A stretch of DNA of 64,000 nucleotides from Mucilaginibacter sp. (GTDB lineage: Bacteria; Bacteroidota; Bacteroidia; Sphingobacteriales; Sphingobacteriaceae). The translations under genes and the position numbers were made by a program. Of the stretch, positions 8,112-16,367 are shown in pieces (the first letter of the stretch is position 1; each line of letters opens with the position of its first letter). The stretch is taken from NCBI RefSeq assembly GCF_025362475.1, contig NZ_JANYGH010000079.1, positions 62,001 to 126,000 of the forward strand, given 5' to 3'. The notes under the pieces are model-generated. The model was not told the DNA's origin. It made no database searches and saw nothing but the letters and a program-made list of their open reading frames with translations.

Positions 8112-9398
8112 ATGTCACCCTTTTGCAGGTTTGCGCTTGCTGTATGCTTTATTGTTTTAAACTCAATTCCGCTTTCTGCGCAAACCAGGGTAAGCCTGGA
8201 GGATTCATTAAAAACGCAAAGTGACGCTAATGGCTTCTTAAATTCAATTTTCAGCAGTAAAAAACCAGCCACTGCCGATACCAGCCGCGAGGAAAAGAAT
8301 TTTTTTTGGGCTATACTGCCATCCGCTGCTTATAACCCAAGCGTGGGCTTTGCCGTCGGGGCTACCTCAGCTGCCGGCAAATACTTTGGCGACAGGCACA
8401 ATACCATCCTATCAGTAATGAACGCCGGTGCATACATTTCAACAAACGGCCTTTCAACATTGGAGCTAAAACACAATGCGTTCACTTCAAAAAACATATG
8501 GAACCTGCAAGGTACATTACAGGTAGGCAAAACTATAGCCAAAGATAATGGCCTGGGCACAGGATACCGTAGTATTGGCGATGGCCCCTTCCATATGGGC
8601 GATCAGCATTTTAATGATAATCCCGACGAATTCCCTTTAAGGTATACCTACCTAAAAATAAACGAACGCATTTACCGTAAAATAACAGATCATATTTATG
8701 TTGGAGCCGGCCTTAGTTTTAACTTTTACAATAATATTGATGATAACCGGGCAAACATCCCGGCAACCGATACGCACAACTTTAGGTACAGTGTGCATAA
8801 AGGCTACTCTCCTGACCATTATAATGCCAATGGCATTTTAATAAACTTTCAATACAACAGCCGAGATCAGCCAAACAGGGCATTCAAAGGCATTTATGCG
8901 GATGTTATTTTACGAACCAACCAAGGCTGGCTGGGCAGCAATCATAACGCGGTTCAATTAAAAGCGGAGTTCAGGAAATACTGGAGTTTAAGTGATACCG
9001 ATCCCGAAAATGTTTTAGCTTTTTGGCACTGGGCCAATTACCTGCTTAAAGGATCGGTACCCTACCTGGAATTACCAGGCACAGCAAGTGATGCCTATGG
9101 CCGTATTGGCCGCGCTTTTATTATCGGCCGGTTTAAGGGCCCATCCTTTGTTTACAATGAGGCCGAGTACCGTTTTCCATTAACCGGCAACAAGTTATTA
9201 AGTGGCGTTACATTTGTAAATATCGAATCGGCAAACAACCAGCGGGATATTAAGCTGTTTAGCCATTGGGAGCCGGGAGCCGGTTTTGGCTTAAGGTTGT
9301 TGTTCAATAAATTTACCCGATCAAACATGTGCTTTGATTATGCCCGGGGCAGTTATGGCTCAAGCGGCTTCTTTTTGGGACTTAACGAAGTTTTTTAA
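8112..9398 (+). CDS. Outer-membrane beta-barrel protein, BamA/TamA surface-antigen type
   Basis: A 428-residue predicted outer-membrane barrel resembling the C-terminal surface-antigen domain of the Omp85 (BamA/TamA) family but without visible POTRA domains. A signal peptide (FALAVCFIVLNSIPLSAQ) is followed by alternating amphipathic strands, including ILPSAAYNPSVGFAVGA. Late features are FEREKYW-like LKAEFRKYWSL and the glycine-rich GAGFGLRLLFNKFTRSN near the end. I start at the ATG one codon after the TTG in the ORF track. It is a single-gene unit with a very strong terminator 55 bases after its stop. The cargo or partner is unknown. Confidence 0.75.
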   Translation: MSPFCRFALAVCFIVLNSIPLSAQTRVSLEDSLKTQSDANGFLNSIFSSKKPATADTSREEKNFFWAILPSAAYNPSVGFAVGATSAAGKYFGDRHNTILSVMNAGAYISTNGLSTLELKHNAFTSKNIWNLQGTLQVGKTIAKDNGLGTGYRSIGDGPFHMGDQHFNDNPDEFPLRYTYLKINERIYRKITDHIYVGAGLSFNFYNNIDDNRANIPATDTHNFRYSVHKGYSPDHYNANGILINFQYNSRDQPNRAFKGIYADVILRTNQGWLGSNHNAVQLKAEFRKYWSLSDTDPENVLAFWHWANYLLKGSVPYLELPGTASDAYGRIGRAFIIGRFKGPSFVYNEAEYRFPLTGNKLLSGVTFVNIESANNQRDIKLFSHWEPGAGFGLRLLFNKFTRSNMCFDYARGSYGSSGFFLGLNEVF

Positions 9399-9453
9399 AC
9401 CCCGCCCGCAATAGTGCTGTTGATTTATTCCTGGGGGAAATTTGAAAAAAAGT

Positions 9454-9503
9454 ATTACAAAATAAAAGGGGCGCAAAAATTTGCGCCCCTTTTATTTTGT
9501 AAT
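9454..9503. terminator. Perfect bidirectional terminator hairpin
   Basis: A 24-base arm starting ATTACAAAATAAAAGGGGCG and its exact complement are separated by two bases. The A/T-rich outer part gives a T-rich tract on both strands. It lies between convergent genes (stops at 9398 and 9514) and should stop transcription both ways. Confidence 0.9.
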
Positions 9504-9513
9504 ATATAACTGA

Positions 9514-9924
9514 TTATAATGAATCTGTTGAAGTAAACCCACCTTCTTGAAGCGGTTCCTGGTGTCTTTTAAGCAAAGGCGATCCCTCGGTGAAAATACC
9601 CATGATGAATAACAAACCACCAAATAAAACCTGAGGTATCCATAATTTCGAGCTGAAGTCATAAACCCATGGAGAGCACATCAGGAATGAACCCATAATT
9701 ACATCATTTACATTGTGCATGCTCATCGGGAACACTTTAATAAAGCCCAGCTTGTTATCTGCAAAAATAGCCATGATCAGTTGTAACCATCCGACGATCA
9801 GGGGCAGGAATAAAGCCGCGCCGCCAATATGTAATGTATCAAATGTCCACAGTGTAGAGATCAGTAACAGGGCTACTACATAATTTAAAAATGCATAAAA
9901 TGTTGTTGGAATAAAGCTTTTCAT
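9514..9924 (-). CDS. SPW-repeat-like membrane protein
   Basis: A 136-residue integral membrane protein with about four hydrophobic helices. A segment near residue 83 reads CSPWVYDFSS, the hallmark of the SPW family, in which a Ser-Pro-Trp motif sits in a helix. The N-terminal half carries a related but degenerate repeat (LLISTLWTFD). The last 25 residues are polar. SPW proteins have no established biochemical role. The gene is alone on its strand and shares a bidirectional terminator with the beta-barrel gene. Confidence 0.65.
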   Translation of the reverse strand: MKSFIPTTFYAFLNYVVALLLISTLWTFDTLHIGGAALFLPLIVGWLQLIMAIFADNKLGFIKVFPMSMHNVNDVIMGSFLMCSPWVYDFSSKLWIPQVLFGGLLFIMGIFTEGSPLLKRHQEPLQEGGFTSTDSL

Positions 9925-10244
9925 TTTTTAGCGAATTGTTGTATAGTGTATCTATATTTTATATATGTGTCTCAAAAATCGTTGCAAAGCTAAGCATTTA
10001 TACAGTTTTTTGATATTTAAAATTGCCCCGAACGCTTTTTATTGTTTAAAACAATTACCTTTAATTAATTGCAGTAATAATTCGCTAAAGATAGGCGTTT
10101 TTAAAATTAAAGCAATCCATTTTTCTTTCTACAACCGGGCACCACAGATAAAGCCCGTTAATTCATCCGCTATTACAATAATACCCAGATTGCAATACCA
10201 GCAATTGAGGGTAAATTAACATCTAATCTAAAACTATTAAGATC
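9925..10244. other. Intergenic stretch without a convincing gene
   Basis: About 320 A/T-rich bases upstream of two divergently arranged genes. The 84-codon ORF on the plus strand (9965-10219) starts from ATG but has no recognisable domain, signal peptide or conserved motif, so I treat it as chance. No clear TAnnTTTG promoter was found for either neighbour. Confidence 0.5.
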
Positions 10245-10376
10245 ATGAGCAAGGACAGACAAGCCGTAAAAGAAAAAAAGAAACCAGCCGCAGAAGGAGG
10301 CAAAAAAGCCCCATCTGATTATCAATCAGGCAAAAAAGATGCTGTAAAACCTATTGGCGGCGATAAGAAAAAGTAA
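10245..10376 (+). CDS. Small lysine-rich protein, 43 residues
   Basis: A short ORF missed by the track: ATG, 43 codons, TAA. The product is highly charged, with lysine at more than a quarter of positions, plus Gly, Pro and Ala, ending GGDKKK. It has no hydrophobic segment and is probably disordered. Similar tiny basic proteins occur in Sphingobacteriaceae, but I cannot name a family. It stands alone, followed at once by a palindromic repeat region. The regular codon use and absence of an alternative gene in 660 bases support it modestly. Confidence 0.5.
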   Translation: MSKDRQAVKEKKKPAAEGGKKAPSDYQSGKKDAVKPIGGDKKK

Positions 10377-10404
10377 TTTTTTTGACGAAGGATTTTCGGA
10401 GCAA

Positions 10405-10575
10405 AGAGCAAGGATTTTTGGACGAAGGATTTTCAGACAAAGGACAAAAGATAAAAAACTGTTTAAAGTTCCTTATCTTTTGTCCTTCTGTCTTTTGTCT
10501 GAAAGTCCAAACGTCCTTCCGTCCTTTGTCTGAAAGTCCTTTGTCTTTTATCTAAAAATCCTTGCTCCTCACTCC
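10405..10575. repeat. Large imperfect palindrome of GGACAAAAGATAA-type motifs
   Basis: GAGCAAGGATTTTT (10405-10418) recurs inverted near 10551-10566, and CAGACAAAGGACAAAAGATA recurs inverted as TATCTTTTGTCC with TTTGTCTGAAAGTCC. Inside are several shorter copies of GTCCTTTGTCTGAAAGTCC. The whole could fold into one long arm and fills the gap between the 43-residue ORF and the subtilase. Confidence 0.75.
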
Positions 10576-10592
10576 AAAGTCCCAAAAAAAAT

Positions 10593-12236
10593 CTATTTTC
10601 TTTCCCCTTGCATAGTGGCTGCTATTTGTAAAGCTTTATAAGCATTTACAATGCCGCCGGTTTTGCATAGGGTAGTAAAATCAACCTTTTCGGTTTTTGA
10701 GCCGGGTTTGTAAACCATGGTACCCGTTAATGGCGTGGCCGAAGCCAAGATAACCTGTTTTAACTGTTTCGCACTCAGGGTTGGGTAATATTCCAATATT
10801 AAACCAGCTATACCGCTTGTTATGGGCGCCGAAAAGCTGGTTCCGTCTTCGGTATTAAATTCCGCATCAGTATCAATGGTGGTTACCTTTACACCAGGTG
10901 CAAAAACATCTACCATCTTTTTGCCGTAATTGCTAAAATCTCCGGCCAGGTGATCATTCAAACGTGAGCCGGAAGCACCCACATTGATCAGGTTATCAGC
11001 ATCCGTAGTTGATCCATCCAAAAACAGATCATTCGGATAATCCGGATCCTTGTCCATATCATCGTTATCATTCCCTGCAGCCAATACCAGCAGTACATCT
11101 TTTGCAGCTGCATACTTAAATGCCTCGTCAACCCATTCTTTATGTGGTGATATTTTTTTACCAAAGCTCATATTAATAATCTTTGCGCCATTATCAACCG
11201 CGTAATGTATGGCATTGGCAACATCCTTATCATACTCATCGCCGTTAGGCACCGCTTTAAGCGCCATGATCCTTACATTATCTGCAACTCCATTTATTCC
11301 GTAATTATTCCCACGCACAGCGCCTATCAATCCGGCTACTCCTGTACCATGGGATGCATCAGCAAATTTTAAAAGATTGTTGCCATAGGGTTTATGATCC
11401 AGGCTATCCACATTATCGCCAACTATCCTTTTGCGTGCTTCCAGATCGGGCGATAAGTTGTTGTTAAGCTTTTCCAGGTATTCGCTTAAATCCTTAATGA
11501 TAGCGGCATTTGTTTTGTTGCCACCCTCCTGCGAAAATATGGTAGCCCAAACATATTTGCTTTGGCTTAAGGTATCGTTTGTTGTTTTAATCCTTACAAG
11601 ATCGGCTTCTTTAAAAGTATCGCCGGCACCTATATTAAGCGACTTTTTGATATACCCGCTTGTTGCCATCAAAGCATTCATGATAGGCTGCAGCTGTGCC
11701 GTTTCCGTCTGCGATTTATTTATAGTAGTATCATAAATGGTTTTAACTCGCTGCCAGTAAGCAAATGCCTTTTTATCCGTAGCTGTAGCTTCAGTCAAAG
11801 CAGCGTATTTACCTTTAAGCTTATTATACTCACGTACTTCTTCGGTAGTTTCATTAAAATCGGCTTTGCCGCCTGCACCACCTAAAAAATTCCAGCCATG
11901 TATATCGTCAACATAACCGTTATGGTCATCATCAATACCGTTGCCGGGTATTTCCTTTGTATTTATCCATAAGATGCTTTTCAGATCTTTTTGCAGGGTA
12001 TCCACCCCGCTATCAATAGTAGCTATAACTACCGTTTTGCTTTTTTTACCTTTTACAAAAAGATAAGCCGGTTTTAAACTGATGCCAAAGTAGCCATCGT
12101 CTTTAAGGTCCATTAATTGCCAGTGCCTTGGCGGTTCGGGTTCTGGCCTGGGCATTACCTGCGCCGACACCGGTTGATCAATTGTTAAAGCAGCTAATAA
12201 GAAAGTACAGGTAATGAAAGAGCGAAAATTAAACAT
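10593..12236 (-). CDS. Secreted subtilisin-like serine protease (S8)
   Basis: A 547-residue S8 peptidase with a Sec signal peptide (FITCTFLLAALTIDQPVSAQ). The catalytic triad is visible: aspartate in ATIDSGVDT (Asp75), histidine in ASHGTGVAGLIG, and serine in GTSFSAPITSGIAGL. The oxyanion asparagine is probably in VLAAGNDNDD. Between Asp and His lies an insertion of about 200 residues, longer than in classical subtilisin but usual for this Bacteroidota subgroup. It is predicted periplasmic or exported, probably for protein degradation. It follows the aldehyde dehydrogenase on the same strand by 24 bases, but no functional link is evident. Confidence 0.93.
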   Translation of the reverse strand: MFNFRSFITCTFLLAALTIDQPVSAQVMPRPEPEPPRHWQLMDLKDDGYFGISLKPAYLFVKGKKSKTVVIATIDSGVDTLQKDLKSILWINTKEIPGNGIDDDHNGYVDDIHGWNFLGGAGGKADFNETTEEVREYNKLKGKYAALTEATATDKKAFAYWQRVKTIYDTTINKSQTETAQLQPIMNALMATSGYIKKSLNIGAGDTFKEADLVRIKTTNDTLSQSKYVWATIFSQEGGNKTNAAIIKDLSEYLEKLNNNLSPDLEARKRIVGDNVDSLDHKPYGNNLLKFADASHGTGVAGLIGAVRGNNYGINGVADNVRIMALKAVPNGDEYDKDVANAIHYAVDNGAKIINMSFGKKISPHKEWVDEAFKYAAAKDVLLVLAAGNDNDDMDKDPDYPNDLFLDGSTTDADNLINVGASGSRLNDHLAGDFSNYGKKMVDVFAPGVKVTTIDTDAEFNTEDGTSFSAPITSGIAGLILEYYPTLSAKQLKQVILASATPLTGTMVYKPGSKTEKVDFTTLCKTGGIVNAYKALQIAATMQGERK

Positions 12237-12260
12237 GTATAAGTATTAGTAATAAAAATT

Positions 12261-13802
12261 TTAGAGGTCGAATTTGATCCCCTGGGCTAAAGGCAACGTT
12301 TTTGAATAGTTAATAGTATTGGTTTGTCTTCTCATGTAAACTTTCCATGCATCAGAACCAGATTCGCGGCCACCGCCGGTTTCTTTTTCGCCGCCAAAAG
12401 CGCCGCCTATTTCTGCGCCCGATGTACCGATGTTTACGTTGGCAATTCCACAATCAGAACCAGCGTATGATAAAAATTGTTCTGCCTCGCGTAAATTATT
12501 CGTCATAATGGCCGATGATAAACCTTGCGGCACACCATTCTGCAAATCGATAGCCTCTTCAAGCGTAGTATATTTTATAAGGTAGAGGATAGGTGCAAAA
12601 GTTTCGTGCTGTACAATTTTAAAGTGATTTTCCACTTCAGCAATACATGGCTTTACATAACAACCAGATGCATAAGCGCCGCCTTCCAGCTTACCGCCTT
12701 CAACAACAAATTTGCCACCTTCGGCCTTACATTTTTCTATAGAATCCAGGTACAGGGCAACAGCATCATGATCAATCAACGGCCCCATGTGGTTATGCTC
12801 ATCCAGGGGATTACCTATGCGGATTTGACCGTAAGCGCTCACCAGTTTTTGTTTAAAAGCTTCGTAAACACTTTCGTGTATAATAAGCCTTCGTGTACTG
12901 GTACAGCGCTGGCCTGCGGTACCCACGGCGCCAAAAACAGCACCTATAAGTGACATGTCCAGGTCGGCATTTTCGCTGATGATGATGGCATTATTCCCAC
13001 CAAGCTCAAGCAAACTTTTGCCTAAGCGGGCGCCAACAGCCGCGCTAACAGCTTTACCCATACGGGTTGATCCGGTGGCTGATATAAGCGGTACGCGGGT
13101 ATCATTTGCCATTAACTCACCGATATTTCTATCGCCGATGATGAGGTTTGATACACCTTCTTCAATGCCATTTCTTTTTAAAACATCCTGCGCAATGTGC
13201 TGGCAGGCTATGGCGGTCAATGGTGTTTTTTCTGATGGTTTCCAGATACAAACATCGCCGCAAACCCAGGCCAGCAGGGCATTCCAGCTCCATACCGCAA
13301 CCGGGAAGTTAAACGCCGAAATGATACCCACAATACCCAGTGGATGGTATTGCTCATACATGCGATGTTCGGGCCTTTCGGAGTGCATGGTTAAGCCATA
13401 CAACTGCCTGCTTAATCCCACGGCAAAATCGGCGATATCAATCATTTCCTGTACTTCGCCAAGGCCTTCCTGCAGGCTTTTACCCATCTCGTAGGATACC
13501 AGGGTACCCAGGTCCTGCTTATTGGCACGCAAAGCCTCCCCAATCTGGCGCACTATCTCACCACGTTTTGGCGCAGGAGTTTGGCGCCAGCTTTTAAATG
13601 CTTTAGCGGCTTGCTCAATTACCTGGTTATAATCGGCTTCGGTAGCAAATTTAACCGTGGCTATCTTTTGGCCATCAACGGGCGATGTAATATCTTTTAA
13701 AGTTGCATCGGGACTGCTGCCCCAGTTACTGCCGGTACTAAAAGCTTCATTAATATCGTTTATATGTAAACGTTTTAGAATATCTGTAATATCGAGGCTC
13801 AT
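12261..13802 (-). CDS. ALDH7-type aldehyde dehydrogenase (antiquitin-like)
   Basis: A 513-residue NAD-dependent aldehyde dehydrogenase. The nucleophilic cysteine lies in GTAGQRCTSTRRL and the general-base glutamate in LLELGGNNAII. That wording, together with GVSNLIIGDRNIG and the C-terminal GGAFGGEKETGGGRESGSDAWK, points to the ALDH7/antiquitin group. Its members oxidise alpha-aminoadipate semialdehyde (piperideine-6-carboxylate) in lysine breakdown. The ORF-track start is a TTG that falls inside a promoter -7 box, so I use the ATG six codons later (MSLDITDIL). No other lysine-catabolic gene is in view, so the substrate is inferred from family only. Confidence 0.9.
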   Translation of the reverse strand: MSLDITDILKRLHINDINEAFSTGSNWGSSPDATLKDITSPVDGQKIATVKFATEADYNQVIEQAAKAFKSWRQTPAPKRGEIVRQIGEALRANKQDLGTLVSYEMGKSLQEGLGEVQEMIDIADFAVGLSRQLYGLTMHSERPEHRMYEQYHPLGIVGIISAFNFPVAVWSWNALLAWVCGDVCIWKPSEKTPLTAIACQHIAQDVLKRNGIEEGVSNLIIGDRNIGELMANDTRVPLISATGSTRMGKAVSAAVGARLGKSLLELGGNNAIIISENADLDMSLIGAVFGAVGTAGQRCTSTRRLIIHESVYEAFKQKLVSAYGQIRIGNPLDEHNHMGPLIDHDAVALYLDSIEKCKAEGGKFVVEGGKLEGGAYASGCYVKPCIAEVENHFKIVQHETFAPILYLIKYTTLEEAIDLQNGVPQGLSSAIMTNNLREAEQFLSYAGSDCGIANVNIGTSGAEIGGAFGGEKETGGGRESGSDAWKVYMRRQTNTINYSKTLPLAQGIKFDL

Positions 13803-13817
13803 AATTGTTACTTTTGT

Positions 13818-13825
13818 CAAAGGTA
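13818..13825 (-). promoter_or_regulatory. -7 box of the aldehyde dehydrogenase gene
   Basis: TACCTTTG on the minus strand, 15 bases before the ATG at 13802, fits TAnnTTTG. A good -33 element at the right distance is not obvious. The box overlaps the TTG that the ORF track used as start, which argues against that start. Confidence 0.5.
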
Positions 13826-14042
13826 AAAATCTTTAAGGCAATTTTTTGATCACCCGCTCATTGCCTGCTAATTGATTGTCATTAATTATCAAGGCTTTGC
13901 AATTAACATTTGTTAAAATGTGTGAATGTTGAAAACTAAATTGTCGATTGGACGCTTACTTATTGTATTTTCAACTAAATAAGTCTTTAAATAAGCAATT
14001 TTAATTGTTAACCTAAAGCGGATGTTCTGCAAACATAATTGA

Positions 14043-15446
14043 ATGGAAGAAGAATTTGAATTTGGTTTTACCGAAGATCCAAAGTTTTCGGTAGAGCGGT
14101 ACGAGGAGATGATCCGCAATCACGACCAGTACTTTTTTGATGCCCAGGCGTTTGAGAACATTATCGACTATTACATCGAAAAAAATGATCCCGCCAAGGC
14201 ACTGCAGGTGGCCGAGTACGCACGTAATCAACACCCATTTGCAGCGGTTTTTTTAATTAAACAAGCGCAGTTGCTTGTAGTGGGCAACAAAGTGCCCGAA
14301 GCTTTTGCCGCCCTTGAAAAGGCTGCTATGCTTGAGGCCTCTGATGCTGATATTTATATTATTCGCGGCAACCTGTATGAAAGCATGGAGCGGTTTGGCG
14401 AAGCTTTGGAAAATTATGAAAAAGCCCTTGGCCTTGCCGAGGAAACCGACGAGATATTACTGCACATAGCCTACGTTTACCAAAACATGGGCGATTATGA
14501 TACTGCCATAAGCTACCTTAAGCTTTGCCTTAAGCAAAATATGGAAAACCAGGATGCCCTTTACGAACTGGCTTTTTGCTATGACGTAATGGACAACCAG
14601 CAGGAGAGCGTGCAGTTTTATCAGCAGTATATTGATAATGAGCCTTACAGCTATGCCGCATGGTACAACCTGGGCAACGCTTATACCAAGCTGAGCTTGT
14701 TTGAGAAAGCGATAGATGCTTATGATTATGCTATCCTGATAAAAGATAGTTTTGCATCAGCCTACTTTAACAAGGGTAACGCCCTGGTTAACCTGGAGAA
14801 ATATGCCGAAGCTATTGAAGTTTATCGCCACACGTTTGAGTATGAGCAGCCTAATGCCGACACCTATTGCGCTATTGGCGAATGCTACGAAAAGCTGGAG
14901 CAAATGGATGATGCCCGCGCATTTTATAAAAAATCGGTTAAAATGGATCCTAAGCTGGCCGATGCCTGGTTTGGTATAGGTGTTACACTCGATTTTGAGG
15001 AGCGTTATTTTGAGGCCCTGCACTTTTACAAAAAAGCGCTGGATCTTGATATTGCCAATGCCGATTACTGGTTTGCCATTGCCGATGCCGAATATAAACT
15101 GGGCCACATGACCGAGGCTGAACAAGCCTATGAAAAAGTAGTGGAACTAAACCCATTGGATATTGATGCCTGGCTTGATTACTCCTCTATATTATATGAG
15201 CAGCAAAGGTTAGTAGGCGCTATAGAGATCATCTCGCAGGCGATAAAGAATAATCCCGAAGCAGCAGAATTGTATTACCGAATGGTGGCTTACCTGTTTG
15301 CCAAAGGCGATTACAACGAAGCCCTCAATCACCTGGAAATGGCTTTAACCAGCGACCCGGAAAAACATTATATCCTGTTTGATTATCTGCCTCAATTGCA
15401 AAAAAACAAAGTGATAGTTGATATCATTAACAGGTATACGAAATAG
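14043..15446 (+). CDS. Tetratricopeptide-repeat protein
   Basis: A 467-residue soluble protein made almost wholly of TPR units. Repeats such as ADAWFGIGVTLDFEERYFEA and AAWYNLGNAYTKLSLFEKAI recur at 34-residue spacing from about residue 70 to the end, roughly ten in all. No signal peptide or membrane helix is visible, and the N-terminal 30 residues are acidic. TPR scaffolds bind other proteins, and nothing in the sequence names the partner. The gene is monocistronic, with a terminator about 65 bases downstream. Confidence 0.9.
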   Translation: MEEEFEFGFTEDPKFSVERYEEMIRNHDQYFFDAQAFENIIDYYIEKNDPAKALQVAEYARNQHPFAAVFLIKQAQLLVVGNKVPEAFAALEKAAMLEASDADIYIIRGNLYESMERFGEALENYEKALGLAEETDEILLHIAYVYQNMGDYDTAISYLKLCLKQNMENQDALYELAFCYDVMDNQQESVQFYQQYIDNEPYSYAAWYNLGNAYTKLSLFEKAIDAYDYAILIKDSFASAYFNKGNALVNLEKYAEAIEVYRHTFEYEQPNADTYCAIGECYEKLEQMDDARAFYKKSVKMDPKLADAWFGIGVTLDFEERYFEALHFYKKALDLDIANADYWFAIADAEYKLGHMTEAEQAYEKVVELNPLDIDAWLDYSSILYEQQRLVGAIEIISQAIKNNPEAAELYYRMVAYLFAKGDYNEALNHLEMALTSDPEKHYILFDYLPQLQKNKVIVDIINRYTK

Positions 15447-15448
15447 CA

Positions 15449-15657
15449 AATGTGCAGATTTCAGATGTGCAGATGATGAGCTGCAATGATTTGATGATAT
15501 TAAATGAAAAAGCAGGTGGGAGTTAATTCCACCTGCTTTTTTTATGGCCTAAACGTTTTGATTCTTTTCATTTGTAATTGGTGCACCTTCAATATCATTT
15601 AAAATTTACACATCTGCAAAATCATCTCCACATCTGAAATCTGCACATCTGCACATC
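15449..15657. repeat. Inverted pair of GATGTGCAGATTTCAGATGTG repeats
   Basis: ATGTGCAGATTTCAGATGTG near 15449-15468 recurs in inverted orientation near 15627-15650, where CACATCTGAAATCTGCACAT is seen. The arms flank the TPR terminator. Repeats of this wording are familiar in Sphingobacteriaceae intergenic DNA. Confidence 0.65.
15511..15543 (+). terminator. Terminator of the TPR gene
   Basis: AGCAGGTGG, a nine-base loop and CCACCTGCT are followed by a run of T residues. It lies 64 bases after the TPR stop. Confidence 0.85.
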
Positions 15658-16367
15658 TACCTTTTCTTTGTATTTATTAAAACCACTCCGTTTTTTCCTT
15701 TGTCGCCCCACAAGGTCGTTGCTTCTTTATCTTTTAAAACATTGATGCTTTCTATGTTATTTGGGTCAATCAGCTTAAATTTCGATTCTGCTATTATTTT
15801 ATTGTCCAAAACATATAGCGGTTTGGAACCTGTAACAACATTATCAGCGATAAGCGATCCTTTATGAATAGCAGCAGTATCCTGCACACTACCCGTTTTG
15901 TTTCCTGTTGATTTTGCCGGCTTTTTGCTATCTTCCAAAGTATAGCTTATCGGAATAGCGTACTGCACCCTTACTTTTTCCCCATTCTCCATCCCAGGGA
16001 TCCATTTGGGCGATAGTTTAAGTACCCGCACAGATTCCTCGTCCATATCCGGGCTCACACCTTTTACAACTGTGATATTTGACAGCGAGCCACTGGGTTC
16101 CACAATAAAGCTGCATATAACCCTGCCTTCAATCCCCTTCTCCCTGGCTGCTTTAGGGTATTTTATGTTTGAGCCCAGGAATTTGCCCAGTGCTTCAATA
16201 CCGCCGGGAAAGGCCGGCAATTGTTCAACAGCCCTGTAAACCCCATTCTTGTCGGGGCCAGATACGCCAACAACCTTGTCTGGGGTAGCTATCCCTTCAA
16301 CTTTGCTTTGAGATGATTTCTTACCATCATCAGCCAGTGTATAGCTTATCGGAACGGCGTATTGAAC
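15657..16367 (-). pseudogene. Frameshifted C-terminal part of the M56/TonB protein
   Basis: This 236-codon frame continues the M56 gene after a one-base loss and has no start of its own: the ORF-track M is a TTG read as leucine in LPAFPGG. It encodes the end of the first TonB C-terminal domain (QYAVPISYTL), a linker, a second TonB C-terminal domain (KVRVQYAIPISYTL), and a plug-like ending (SINVLKDKEATTLWG then GVVLINTKKR). The last segment resembles the short plug motif of Ton receptors and recurs in Bacteroidota BlaR1-like proteins. Restoring one G at about 16367 joins it to the upstream frame as a protein of roughly 650 residues. Confidence 0.8.

Noticed and set aside
9965-10219. 84-codon plus-strand ORF between two genes
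   Set aside because: No domain, signal or neighbour supports it, and the A/T-rich sequence gives long ORFs by chance.
13803-13820. TTG start for the aldehyde dehydrogenase
   Set aside because: This start overlaps a TAnnTTTG -7 box, so the ATG at 13802 is preferred.
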